33,261 bases of DNA. It comes from Opitutaceae bacterium. Its GTDB lineage: Bacteria; Verrucomicrobiota; Verrucomicrobiia; Opitutales; Opitutaceae. Below the pieces are notes generated by a model that was given only the letters and a program-made list of their open reading frames with translations, did not search any database and was not told the origin of the DNA. Made by a program: the position numbers and the translations under genes. Location: positions 408,809 through 442,069 of the forward strand of contig JAIXWF010000003.1 of the NCBI GenBank assembly GCA_027482185.1, in the 5' to 3' direction. Shown piece by piece: positions 1 through 8,558 of this stretch. Numbering within the stretch: position 1 is the stretch's first letter; every line of letters begins with the position of its first letter.

Positions 1-1374
1 CGGAAGTTCGACCGGGTCGTCCTGTTTGCGCGGCCCCACCGGCAGGACCACGTCGAGCGCACGCGGGCCGCGCTGCGGGAGCGTTACCCCAAGCTGGCGA
101 CGGAGGTGCACGAACTGCCGCTGGCGGACGCCACCCTGCACTCCGAGATCCTCGGGGCGTTGCGTCCGGTCCTGGCGCGGATCCGCCGGGCGGCGCCGAA
201 CGACGACTACACCGTTTCCCTCTTGTCCGGTCCGCCCGAGGTCCACGCCTGCTGGGTGTTGCTCGTCGCCGCCGGCGAGCTTCCCGCCCGCCTGATCAAT
301 TTCCGGCGCACGGTGCACCAGGGACTCGCGGGGCCGCGCCTGCTGCGGGAGCTGGACTGGAGCGAGCCGCTGGCCGCGCTCAAACCCGAGACGCTCACCA
401 TGCTGAGTGCGCGGCGCGACCGTTGGGACGACGCCGAACTGCAGGGGGCGGCGGCGCAGCTGCCCCGGCATTTCTTCGTCCGGCACTCGCTCGAGCAGGC
501 CGTGCAACTCGGCCGTCATGCGGGCCCGGTCCTGATCCAGGGCGAACCGGGGACGCAGAAGCAGCTGATGGCGGGTTTTGTGCACCAGCTCAGCCCGCGG
601 CACGACGGCCCGCTCGTCATCCTGAATTGCGCCGCCGTTCCGGAATCGCTGTTCGAATCCGCGGTCTTCGGCGCGGCCGGGGACGAGACCCTCGGCAAAC
701 TGCGCCAGGCCGACGGCGGCACCCTCGTGCTCATCAAGGTGCAGCACGCGCCGGCGGACCTGCTCGGCCGGCTGTTCCGGGCGGTCGCGGCCCAGCATTT
801 CCAGACGCCGGGCAGCCGCACGGCGGAGCCGGTGAGGATCCGGCTGATCGCGACGACGGATCGCGACCTCGAGGCCGAGGCGCGGGCCGGCCGTTTCCCG
901 GCGGACCTGTGGCGGGCGCTCCAGGCCGGCATCATCCGGCTGCCGCCGCTGCGCGAACGCCCGGGCGACATTGCCCTCCTCGCGCGCGACGAACTGGATC
1001 GGCTGAACCGCACCCTGCCCCGGGAGAAACGTTTTTCCCCCGCCGCCCTCGCCCGCCTCACCGGCCACCCGTGGCCCAGCAACATCAGCGAGCTGCGCAG
1101 AGTCATCGAGCAAGCCGTGATTCACGCCGAATCACCGGTGATCCAGCCGGAGGACCTCGACTTCGACCTCGCGCTCAACGTCGCCAACGTCTTCGCCCAG
1201 GCCGTGCCGCGGATCCGCGAGGGATTTTCCCTGGAAGACTACCTGCGCACGGTGAAACACGATCTTGTGCGCAGCGTGCTGCGAAAAACCGGCGGCAACC
1301 AGAGCCAGGCCGCCCGCTTGCTGGGCATCAGCCCCCAGGCGGTGAGCCAGCATCTGCGGCGGCAAAGCCGCTGA
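1..1374 (+). CDS. RtcR-like CARF / degenerate AAA+ / Fis-HTH transcriptional regulator (5' end outside window)
   Basis: The reading frame is open from base 1, so the gene starts before the window; 457 residues are visible. The first ~110 residues resemble the CARF-like ligand domain of RtcR-type regulators (the stretch SLLSGPPEVHACWVLL, followed by PARLINFRR). An AAA+ domain of the sigma-54 activator family follows. It keeps the fold landmarks NCAAVPESL, GGTL, IATTDRDL, LPPLRERPGDI and WPSN. The C-terminus is a Fis-type helix-turn-helix (NQSQAARLLGISPQAVSQHL). The catalytic centre is damaged: Walker A reads GEPGTQKQ (541-564), the Walker B acidic pair is Ile-Lys (733-738), the GAFTGA loop is deleted, and GNVREL is SNISEL. 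Family members bind a nucleotide-like ligand and drive sigma-54 promoters. I infer that this one cannot hydrolyse ATP or remodel sigma-54 and acts, if at all, as a ligand-responsive DNA-binding protein. Confidence 0.8.
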   Translation, partial: RKFDRVVLFARPHRQDHVERTRAALRERYPKLATEVHELPLADATLHSEILGALRPVLARIRRAAPNDDYTVSLLSGPPEVHACWVLLVAAGELPARLINFRRTVHQGLAGPRLLRELDWSEPLAALKPETLTMLSARRDRWDDAELQGAAAQLPRHFFVRHSLEQAVQLGRHAGPVLIQGEPGTQKQLMAGFVHQLSPRHDGPLVILNCAAVPESLFESAVFGAAGDETLGKLRQADGGTLVLIKVQHAPADLLGRLFRAVAAQHFQTPGSRTAEPVRIRLIATTDRDLEAEARAGRFPADLWRALQAGIIRLPPLRERPGDIALLARDELDRLNRTLPREKRFSPAALARLTGHPWPSNISELRRVIEQAVIHAESPVIQPEDLDFDLALNVANVFAQAVPRIREGFSLEDYLRTVKHDLVRSVLRKTGGNQSQAARLLGISPQAVSQHLRRQSR

Positions 1375-1429
1375 GCCGCGGCCGCCACCCGGGCGAGACC
1401 CGAAGCGAGGGAAACGGTCCGGCCCGCGT

Positions 1430-3133
1430 TCAGAATCCGGCGGCCGCGTTGGTCCGGCGCGGGTCGGCGTACGCGGTCATCGAGCCGTCGGCATGGAATT
1501 CGATCGCGTTGACCCCGCCGAAATACTTCCCGGTGCCCGCGGGCTCGGGCAAATTCACCTTCCAACCGAGGGCCCGCAGCGCTTCGGCCTCTTCCGCCGG
1601 CCACGCCTGCTCGGCCTCGAAGGCCTCGGTTTCGTCTTTGCGGAACGGCAGCGAAAAATGGAAACGCGTGTCGCCGATGGCCTCGGCCAGCGGGCGATTC
1701 AGAATGAGCCGGTCGGCCAAAACCTGCAGCATGGCGGTCGGAATGCGCGACGAGCCGGGGACGCCGAGCGCGAAGACCGGCTTGCCGGCGCGCAGCACGA
1801 TGGTCGGGGAAATGGTGCTGCGGGGCCGGCGGCCCGGCGCCACGTAGTTGAGGCTCGTCGGTTCCGAGAGCGTGAAGTTGCTCATCGAATTGTTCATCAC
1901 GACCCCCGTGCCCGGCGGCACGACCCCGGCGCCGAAGTGGAGGCTCTGGGACTGGGTCGCGCAGACGATGTTGCCCTTGGCGTCCGCGACGAGGAAGTGC
2001 GTCGTCGCGGCCTGCGAACTTTCGAAAAACGGCGACCAGGCCGTGTCCCGCTGCGCCACCTTCTTCTTCGCTTCCGGCGGACCGAAGGCCTTGGCGCGGA
2101 GCTCCGCGATCGAATCCGGCGCGAGCAATTTCTCGAAACGGAAACGCGATTCCTCGGCGTCGCCGACAGTACGGGCCACCAGCGGCGAGACCACGCGCCA
2201 GACGCGCCCGATTTGGTGGATGTTCGCCGCGGTGCGCAGCGGGCCGCCGCCGAAGGATTCGTTTTCCAGCACCTTGAGGATCGGCAAAAACAACGCGGCG
2301 CCGCTCGCCGGCGGAGGCGCGCACCACAGCCGGTAACCGCGCAGGTCCATCGTCATGCCATCAGTGATACGGGCCTCGTAACCGGCGAGGTCCTCGAGGG
2401 TGAGCGCGCCGCCTCCGTGCGCCGAAGCCGTCGCGATCGCGGCGGCGACCCAGCCGCGGTAGAACCCGTCGCGACCGTGGCGGGCGAGGGCCTCCATGGT
2501 GCGGACGAGGTCGGGATTGGGCAGGCGGGTGCCGACTTCGGGCAGCTTGCCGCCCGGAAGATAGAGGCGCGCGATCTCCGGATCGCCGCGACGGAGTTTC
2601 TTTTCCTGTTCCGCGAACTGCTCGCGGCTCTTGGGCAGGATTTCGAAACCGTCGCGGGCGAGCGCGATCGCCGGCGCGACCGTCTCGGCCCAGGGTTTGG
2701 AGCCCCAGCACCGGTGCGCGCTCCAGAGTCCGGCGGCGAGGCCGGGCACGCAGACGGAGGCGTAGCCGTAGCTGCGGTCTTCCTCGGGACGCTTCAGATA
2801 GGCCGCGACATCAACGGAACCGGCGGCATCCATGCCGTCCACGACGTGGACCTTGCCGGTGGCCGCCTCGAAGTAGAGCAGCATGAGTTTGCCGCCGAGG
2901 CCGGACCCGTAGGGCTCGGCCACGCCGACAGCGAGCGACGTGGCGACGGCGGCGTCGATCGCGTTGCCTCCCGCCTGCAGGACCGCCAGGCCCGCGGCGG
3001 CCGCCTGCGGGTGCGCGGCGACGACCGCACCGTGCCGGGCATGCACCGGCTTGATCTCGACCGGGGTCGGCGCGGCGGCGAGCCAAGCGACCGAAACAAC
3101 GAGAAGAACGACGCTGCGCAGGAGTCGTGGCAT
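1430..3133 (-). CDS. ggt: gamma-glutamyltransferase (glutathione hydrolase), secreted
   Basis: This 567-residue protein matches the usual length of bacterial GGT. An N-terminal signal peptide (MPRLLRSVVLLVVSVAWLAAA) indicates export to the periplasm. GGT is an Ntn-hydrolase that cleaves its own precursor before a threonine and then removes or transfers the gamma-glutamyl group of glutathione and related peptides. The autocleavage/nucleophile site is the first Thr of TTHF, near residue 377. The preceding part is the large subunit (GGNAIDAAVATSLAVGVAEP, GSGLGGKLML). The small subunit keeps MNNSMSNF, RRPRSTISPTIV and GVPGSSRI (usually GSPGGSRI). It lies 104 bases downstream of the TonB receptor on the same strand, with a terminator-like hairpin between, so it may be only partly co-transcribed. 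It converges with the regulator at 1-1374; the 55 bases between them show nothing recognisable. Confidence 0.93.
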   Translation of the reverse strand: MPRLLRSVVLLVVSVAWLAAAPTPVEIKPVHARHGAVVAAHPQAAAAGLAVLQAGGNAIDAAVATSLAVGVAEPYGSGLGGKLMLLYFEAATGKVHVVDGMDAAGSVDVAAYLKRPEEDRSYGYASVCVPGLAAGLWSAHRCWGSKPWAETVAPAIALARDGFEILPKSREQFAEQEKKLRRGDPEIARLYLPGGKLPEVGTRLPNPDLVRTMEALARHGRDGFYRGWVAAAIATASAHGGGALTLEDLAGYEARITDGMTMDLRGYRLWCAPPPASGAALFLPILKVLENESFGGGPLRTAANIHQIGRVWRVVSPLVARTVGDAEESRFRFEKLLAPDSIAELRAKAFGPPEAKKKVAQRDTAWSPFFESSQAATTHFLVADAKGNIVCATQSQSLHFGAGVVPPGTGVVMNNSMSNFTLSEPTSLNYVAPGRRPRSTISPTIVLRAGKPVFALGVPGSSRIPTAMLQVLADRLILNRPLAEAIGDTRFHFSLPFRKDETEAFEAEQAWPAEEAEALRALGWKVNLPEPAGTGKYFGGVNAIEFHADGSMTAYADPRRTNAAAGF

Positions 3134-3179
3134 GGGCGGGATGGGGATGCGGAAGGGTTACGCGACACCGGCGGCCCCG

Positions 3180-3210
3180 GAAAACAAAAAGGACAGGCGG
3201 ACCTGTCCTT
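3180..3210 (-). terminator. rho-independent terminator after the TonB receptor gene
   Basis: Read on the minus strand, a perfect 9-bp stem (AAGGACAGG / CCTGTCCTT, bases 3189-3197 and 3202-3210) with a 4-base loop is followed by a T-rich tract. It begins 28 bases after the receptor stop and lies 47 bases before the GGT start, so it either ends the receptor transcript or reduces read-through into ggt. Confidence 0.8.
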
Positions 3211-3237
3211 GACGGTCGCGGGGCCGGGGCGGCGAAC

Positions 3238-6200
3238 TCAGAACGACTTCGTCGCCTGCGCGTAGAACGCGCGGCCGCGGGCATTGGTGCCGGCGCCGCG
3301 CCGGTAGCCGAAATCTTCGTCGGCGAGGGGCGGCTCGGTATCGAAGACGTTGTTCACGCCGACCCGCAGGGAGAGACTGCTGAAGTTGCTCCCGCGGCGC
3401 CGCGGGAAGGCGTAGTTCAGGTAGGTGTTGTGGGTGACGTACGAGGACACGAGGTAGCGATAGCGGCGGACGCCGCCGGAATCGTCGTAGACGGAGATGT
3501 AGGACGGCCGGCCAAGCGCTTCATAAACCTCGCGCGTCGTGGCGGTGCCGGTGTCGACATACTTGCCGTAGTAGCTGGAGAACCAGCCGGCCGTCCAACG
3601 TTCGTAACGCCACGTGAGGCCGAGGTTGCCGCGCGTGCGCGTGCGGCCGTCGCGGTTGATGTTGTTCACCTTCGGCGCGCCGGGCTCATCCTCGGTGTCG
3701 GAGGTCAGAAGATACGAGGCATCGCCGCGGAACGTGCCTTGGCCGAGCCGCGTCTTGGGCAGGCGCAGTTCGAAACCGAAATCGAGGCCTTCGACTTCGC
3801 GGCCGGCGAGATTGACGTAGTCGGTGACGATCGAACGCACGCCGCCGACGACGGCACGTTGCTGGGTGGGCGGACGGGACGCGTTGAAGGCATTGAAGTC
3901 GGCGACGTCGGCCGGAGTAACGGGGTTGCGCACGACCTTCGGGTTGCCGACGTAGGCCGGAGTGCCGCTGCCGAGGTTGATTTGGTTGAGGGGCATGCCG
4001 GCGGCCAGGGCCTTCTGCACGGCGGCGTCGAGGAGTTCCTCGTCGCGGATGAGCTGGGTGGTGCCGGTGACGTCGTCGATGACGTCCTTCTGCTTGATGC
4101 GCCAATAATCGACGGTGACGGTGAAATCGCGGTACACCGGCAGCGAGACCACGACGCCGGCGGTGAACGACTTCGAAGTTTCGGGCCGGAGATTCGCGCT
4201 GCCCTGGCGGAACACGACGGGATTGACGACGGAGTCGCGGTTGAGCCCCGTGACCTCGGAGCGGTAGACGTCGTTGTAGGTGTTGCCCGAGCGCTGGAGC
4301 GGCGTGACGTTGGTCTGCACGAGATTCGGCGCGCGGAACGAACCGGCGACGGTGCTGCGGAACGAGAGCCAGTTGGAGGCGCGGTAGTTGAGGCCGTACT
4401 TCGGCTTCACGGTGCTGCCGAAATCGGAGAAACGCTCCGCGCGCGCGGCGATCGAAAGATCGAGATTGCGCACGAAACGCAGGCGGTTTCGCGGGCCGAC
4501 CAGCGGCAGCAGCGTCTCGGCGAAGCCCGCGAGATTCGTCCGGGACGAGTAGAGATTCACGTTGGGGCTGACGGCGAGGAAGTCGTTTTCCGTCGGCCCG
4601 AAGAAGAGATTGGTCGGGTCGGAGGCATTGCCGTTGAAGGGCGCGGAGGCCGGATTGAGCCCGGCGTACGGCGGCCGGTAATCGCGGTAATCCTCCCAGC
4701 GCATCTCGGCGCCGAAGGCGAGGCCGACCGGCCCGCCCCAGAAGCGTTCGAAGACGGAGCCGTTGACCCGGAGATCCATGCTGGCGAGCTGCGTCCGGCC
4801 CTCGCGCTCGAAGTCGTCGTAGAGCGAATTGGTCAGCGCGGCCGGATTGCTGTAGGACTTGTCGACCATCAGCAGGTAAGGATTCGCGGTGTTGCCCGGC
4901 TGGGGCACGAGTTTGAAGGTGTAGTTGAAGGGATTGAACGCCTTCGCCGGATCGGCGCTGGTCAGCGCGGCGCGCAGGCGGCTTTCGCGGACGGCGAACT
5001 TCTCCGTATCATGGGACTTGTTACGCCCGAAAAGGACGGCCGATTCCCAGGCGAAACCGCCGCCGAGGCGGCCGCGGAGACCGCCGACGGCGCGGAAGGC
5101 CTCCGAGTCGACGATGATGCGGCGGGGCTGGAAATCGCGCGGGATCACGCCGACGCCGGGCAGCAGCTGGATGTCGGCGGGGGCGCCCACCAGGCGGGGG
5201 GTGCCGTCGGCGTTGGGCGCGCCGGTCGGGTGGTAGAACCGTTCGCCGAAGGGATTGAACGGGTTCGCGGCGCTGACGTAGATGTTGTGGTCGGTCGAGG
5301 CGTCGAACGAAGACGGAAGTCGGCCGGTCTCGGAACGGGCGCGGTAGCCCATGAATTCGCCGAAGAGCTCGAGTCCGTCCGCGAGCCGGTGCCGCAGCAT
5401 GGCGGTGAAGTTGAAGCGGTCCGTCTTCGGCAGAATCGGCTTATGCTCGTTGGGATTCTGGTACCAGTTGACGGTGAAGTCGTCGATATTGTGGGACGGC
5501 AGGGTCTGGCGGAAACCGATGTTTCCGTCGGCGAGCGGAATCAGATAGAAGGTGCCGTTCGTCGCCATCGTCGCCGAGGTGCTGCCGGAGGTCGTGATGA
5601 TGCCGCGATTGCCGGTCGGGCGCGCACCGACGAAGGCGCCGGTCGCGTCGTAGGAACCGCGGATGAAGGCGCCGAAGTAGCTCGAGTCGGTGCTCGCGGT
5701 GTTGTCGAAATCGTTGTCGCGGACGACGGTGCCGGCGGAGTCGGTCAGCGGCAGGCCGTTCCACGGCGCGGGCACGTTGCGCGTGCGGCGCAGGTCCTGG
5801 TGGCTGGAGAATTTGCGGTCGGTCAGCCAGAGGAAGTCGCGGTGATAGTAGTCGAGTGTGAGGAGCAGGTTGCTCTTCCCGCCGTTGAAGTTGCGGCCGT
5901 CGGTGATCTCGACGTTCCAGTCGCCGCCGCCGCCGTGCTGCGTGGCGCTGGCGCGGGCGCGGATCGAAAGTCCGTCGTAGTTGCTGCGGGTGATCGAATT
6001 CACGACGCCGGCGGCGGCATCGGTGCCGTAGATCGCGGAGGCGCCGTCGCGCAGCACCTCAACGCGCGCCATGGCGGCGGCGGGCAGGGTGTTGATGTTG
6101 ACGGAGAGCGACGGCACGCCGGACTCGGCCTGGCTGATCGGGTGCGGCGGCAGGCGGCGGCCGTTGAGCAGCACGAGCGAATTGCCGGAACCGATGCCGC

Positions 6201-6549
6201 GGAGGTTGACGGTGGCGTTGTCGCCGCGGGCATCGGCGCCGAGCGTGTTGCCTTCGTCGAGCGTGATCGGCCCGCCGATCGATAGCGTGTCGAACAATTC
6301 GGCCGGCGTGACCGCGCCCCGGAGGTCGATATCGTCCAGGTTGAACACCGAGACCGGCAGAATCTTTTCCTCGTCGATGCGGCGGATGTTGGAACCGGTG
6401 ACGGTGAACGCCTCCATCATCTGCGTCTCGCGCTTCGCGCCCGCGCCGGGCGCCGGCGCGGCGGGAACGGAAGGAGCGGTCTGGGCCGGCAACAGGCCGG
6501 CGGCCGCCAGGCAGAGACAGGCGGCTGTGGTCGTGAGCTTGGTGTTCAT
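3238..6549 (-). CDS. TonB-dependent outer-membrane receptor
   Basis: The product has 1103 residues. I chose the ATG at 6549 because it opens a good signal peptide (MNTKLTTTAACLCLAAAGLLPAQ); upstream in-frame codons add only Arg/Pro-rich sequence. A plug domain starts near residue 45 (EAFTVTGSNIRRID, later VNLRGIGSGNSLVLLNGRRL and EVLRDGASAIYGTDAAAGV). A long beta-barrel follows and ends in phenylalanine (ATKSF), as expected for BAM-dependent insertion. Such receptors import bulky substrates with TonB-ExbBD energy. The substrate cannot be read from the sequence: there is no carboxypeptidase-like extension and no SusD partner nearby. The only same-strand neighbour downstream is GGT, which makes a peptide or gamma-glutamyl substrate conceivable but unproven. 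The 282-base upstream region contains a sigma-54-like motif. Confidence 0.92.
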   Translation of the reverse strand: MNTKLTTTAACLCLAAAGLLPAQTAPSVPAAPAPGAGAKRETQMMEAFTVTGSNIRRIDEEKILPVSVFNLDDIDLRGAVTPAELFDTLSIGGPITLDEGNTLGADARGDNATVNLRGIGSGNSLVLLNGRRLPPHPISQAESGVPSLSVNINTLPAAAMARVEVLRDGASAIYGTDAAAGVVNSITRSNYDGLSIRARASATQHGGGGDWNVEITDGRNFNGGKSNLLLTLDYYHRDFLWLTDRKFSSHQDLRRTRNVPAPWNGLPLTDSAGTVVRDNDFDNTASTDSSYFGAFIRGSYDATGAFVGARPTGNRGIITTSGSTSATMATNGTFYLIPLADGNIGFRQTLPSHNIDDFTVNWYQNPNEHKPILPKTDRFNFTAMLRHRLADGLELFGEFMGYRARSETGRLPSSFDASTDHNIYVSAANPFNPFGERFYHPTGAPNADGTPRLVGAPADIQLLPGVGVIPRDFQPRRIIVDSEAFRAVGGLRGRLGGGFAWESAVLFGRNKSHDTEKFAVRESRLRAALTSADPAKAFNPFNYTFKLVPQPGNTANPYLLMVDKSYSNPAALTNSLYDDFEREGRTQLASMDLRVNGSVFERFWGGPVGLAFGAEMRWEDYRDYRPPYAGLNPASAPFNGNASDPTNLFFGPTENDFLAVSPNVNLYSSRTNLAGFAETLLPLVGPRNRLRFVRNLDLSIAARAERFSDFGSTVKPKYGLNYRASNWLSFRSTVAGSFRAPNLVQTNVTPLQRSGNTYNDVYRSEVTGLNRDSVVNPVVFRQGSANLRPETSKSFTAGVVVSLPVYRDFTVTVDYWRIKQKDVIDDVTGTTQLIRDEELLDAAVQKALAAGMPLNQINLGSGTPAYVGNPKVVRNPVTPADVADFNAFNASRPPTQQRAVVGGVRSIVTDYVNLAGREVEGLDFGFELRLPKTRLGQGTFRGDASYLLTSDTEDEPGAPKVNNINRDGRTRTRGNLGLTWRYERWTAGWFSSYYGKYVDTGTATTREVYEALGRPSYISVYDDSGGVRRYRYLVSSYVTHNTYLNYAFPRRRGSNFSSLSLRVGVNNVFDTEPPLADEDFGYRRGAGTNARGRAFYAQATKSF

Positions 6550-6751
6550 GAAGGGATCGGGCTGGGACCGGGCGCCCGGAAGACGGACGCGCGGGGAGAT
6601 TCGGACCGGGGCAGATCGAGGAAACTCCCGCCCGTGCCCGCGGCAAGTGCGGCCCGCGGAAATTCCGGCGCCGGACCGGTTCGGCGGCCGCAGGGCAGGA
6701 CAGGCAAATGGGAGCGACAGTGCATGCGGGCGGAGAGCGGAGCCGCTGCCA

Positions 6752-6767
6752 AGCACCCGTTGTGCCA
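6752..6767 (-). promoter_or_regulatory. candidate sigma-54 (-24/-12) promoter for the TonB receptor gene
   Basis: The minus strand reads TGGCACAACGGGTGCT, which matches TGGCACRNNNNTTGCW at all constrained positions except one (G for the first T of TTGC). The GG and GC doublets have the correct spacing. It would give a 5' leader of roughly 190 bases before the ATG at 6549. A similar sequence occurs inside a coding region near 31706 (GGCAC-N5-TTGC), so chance is a real possibility. A GC-rich 5-bp hairpin lies just upstream at 6770-6783. The rest of 6550-6831 shows no other signal I can support. Confidence 0.35.
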
Positions 6768-6831
6768 CGGCCCCCGCCGGGGCAGGCTTCCCGACGGCGC
6801 GGTCAAATCGGCAACACCCGTGGACTTTTAA

Positions 6832-7206
6832 TCAACACTGATCCGCACCGGCTGCGCCGGCCAGACGCGCGGCAACAAAGGCCCGCAGGGGCGCCTCGAG
6901 GCCCGCGGCGCGCGCGGCGAAGCGCCGGGCGAGGTCCGGCAACGGCACGGCCGCCGCCGGCTCGAGCACCGGAGTCTCGTTGCGCAGCGGATGGTCGTCA
7001 CCGGCATCGACCCGGCTGAACGCGAAGCCGTACCCGGGCCGCCAGGTGGCCGCCCGCGGCCCTTCCGGCACGTCGAAGCAAAGCTGGAAACCGGCGATCT
7101 CTCCGGCGGCGTCGAACCAGACGACGAGGTCGAGATCGTCGGCCTCGAACCAGCGCCGCCGCCCGGCGCCGGGTTCCTGGCGGACATGCCGGATCTCGGT
7201 GAACAC
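6832..7206 (-). CDS. small hypothetical protein, last gene of the tetR-fabF operon
   Basis: The product has 124 residues. It begins at a GTG five bases after the fabF stop codon, so it is probably translationally coupled. The sequence looks like a genuine soluble domain: it opens with FTEIRHVRQ, continues with RRRWFEADDLDLVVWFDA and GFQLCFDVP, and has a regular mixture of charged and hydrophobic residues, unlike antisense sequence of this GC content. There is no signal peptide or membrane segment. I have a faint recollection of similar short conserved proteins (WFE..DLDLVVWFD..G...GFQLC) in Gammaproteobacteria and Verrucomicrobiota, but no function that I can name. Its position suggests a role linked to the ketosynthase. 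No ATG start is available at a sensible place. Confidence 0.72.
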   Translation of the reverse strand: MFTEIRHVRQEPGAGRRRWFEADDLDLVVWFDAAGEIAGFQLCFDVPEGPRAATWRPGYGFAFSRVDAGDDHPLRNETPVLEPAAAVPLPDLARRFAARAAGLEAPLRAFVAARLAGAAGADQC

Positions 7207-7211
7207 GCGGG

Positions 7212-8534
7212 TCAGAGGGCGGCGAACACGAGCGAGGCGTTCGTGCCGCCGAAGCCGAAGCTGTTGGCCAACGCGGCGCGCACGGGCTTGGTCACGGCCG
7301 TCTTGGGCGTGAAGTTGAGGCCGAGGGTCTCGCAGGCCGGATCGACGTTCTCGAGGTTGATCGTCGGCGGCACGATCCCGTGCCGGATCGCCAGCACCGC
7401 GGCGAAGGCGCCCATCGCCCCGGCCCCGCCCAGCAGATGGCCGGTCATCGACTTCACGCCGCTGACGTGGAGCGAAGCCTTGTTTTCCCCGAACACGGCC
7501 GCGATCGCCGCGGCTTCCTCGCCGTCGCCGCCGGGCGTCGACGTGGCGTGGGCGGAAACGTAATCCACCGCGGTGGGCGCCAGGCCCGCGCGGGCCAACG
7601 CGGCCCGCATCGAGCGCGCGGAGCCTTCGGCGCCGGGCGCGAGGGACGAGAGGTGGTAGGCGTCGGCCGACGCACCGTAGCCGCGCAGTTCGGCGTAGAT
7701 CCGCGCGCCGCGCCGACGGGCATGTTCCAACTCCTCCAACACAAACACGACCGAACCTTCGGCGAGGACGAACCCGTCGCGGTCTTTGTCGTAGGGCCGC
7801 GAGGCCTGTTCCGGCGCGTCGTTGCGCGTCGACAGGGCGCGCATCTGGGCGAAGGCGCCGACCGCCAGCGGTGTGACGGTCGATTCGGCGCCGCCGGCGA
7901 GCATGACATCGGCGTCGTCGCGGATGATGGCCGCCGCCGCCTCCCCGAGGGCGTGGCCGCTGGTGGCGCAGGCCGAGGCCACGCTCATGTTGGCGCCGCG
8001 GAAATCGAGCAGCAGACTGACCTGGCCCGCGAGCAAGTTGGGCGCGATCTGGATGATGAAAAAGGGCGAAATCTTGCGGAAGCCGCCGGCCTTCCACGTG
8101 TCGTGCATGGCTTCCATTTCCGGCAGGCCGCCGAGGCCGACGCCGAGGTTCACGCCCATGCGGTCGGCGGCCAACGTCGCGCGGTGCGCATCGAGCCCGG
8201 AGTCCGCATAGGCCTCCACCGCCGCGCCGACCCCGAGGTGGGTGAAGCGGCCGAACTTCTTGATGTCTTTCGGGGTGAGCGCCTGCGTCAGCGGTTCGGT
8301 GCCCGGACCGCGCGGATGCAGCGGCGCCGGCAGCAGGCGCGCGGGATCGTAATTCTTCACCTCTCCGGCGATCTGCGCGTTGCAGGCGGTGGCGTCGAAA
8401 CGGGTGATCCGCCCGATACCGCTGCGGCCGGCCACCAGCGCGCTCCACGTGTCGGCCGCGGTGTTGCCGCAGGGAGTGACCGCGCCGATGCCGGTGATGA
8501 CCACGCGGCGGGGGGAAGAAGACGGGTTTTGCAT
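7212..8534 (-). CDS. beta-ketoacyl-ACP synthase II-type ketosynthase (FabF/KAS II family)
   Basis: This 440-residue thiolase-fold enzyme condenses acyl groups with malonyl-ACP. The Cys-His-His triad is intact: Cys189 in ASACATSGHA, His329 in SAHATSTPGGD and His366 in KSMTGHLLGGAGA. The N-terminus VVITGIGAVTPCGN and the C-terminal NSFGFGGTNAS are typical of FabF. The FabF-typical Lys of KSMTGH is also present. The gene is not beside acpP, fabD, fabG or fabH. Instead it follows a TetR regulator by 24 bases and is followed at once by a small unknown gene. That context suggests a conditional or specialised fatty-acid or polyketide step rather than the sole housekeeping KAS II, though a housekeeping role cannot be excluded. 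The ATG at 8534 fits the family start; no Shine-Dalgarno is seen (the leader is CTTCTTTTTCCC). Confidence 0.92.
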   Translation of the reverse strand: MQNPSSSPRRVVITGIGAVTPCGNTAADTWSALVAGRSGIGRITRFDATACNAQIAGEVKNYDPARLLPAPLHPRGPGTEPLTQALTPKDIKKFGRFTHLGVGAAVEAYADSGLDAHRATLAADRMGVNLGVGLGGLPEMEAMHDTWKAGGFRKISPFFIIQIAPNLLAGQVSLLLDFRGANMSVASACATSGHALGEAAAAIIRDDADVMLAGGAESTVTPLAVGAFAQMRALSTRNDAPEQASRPYDKDRDGFVLAEGSVVFVLEELEHARRRGARIYAELRGYGASADAYHLSSLAPGAEGSARSMRAALARAGLAPTAVDYVSAHATSTPGGDGEEAAAIAAVFGENKASLHVSGVKSMTGHLLGGAGAMGAFAAVLAIRHGIVPPTINLENVDPACETLGLNFTPKTAVTKPVRAALANSFGFGGTNASLVFAAL

Positions 8535-8558
8535 GGGAAAAAGAAGTGCTACCGCGGC

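Noticed and set aside
3127-6285. A 1052-codon plus-strand frame opposite the TonB receptor
   Set aside because: It is antisense to a complete receptor, has low-complexity sequence and lacks a recognisable domain.
6550-6768. An N-terminal extension of the TonB receptor by 73 residues
   Set aside because: The extension is Arg/Pro-rich, would hide the signal peptide, and crosses the putative promoter.
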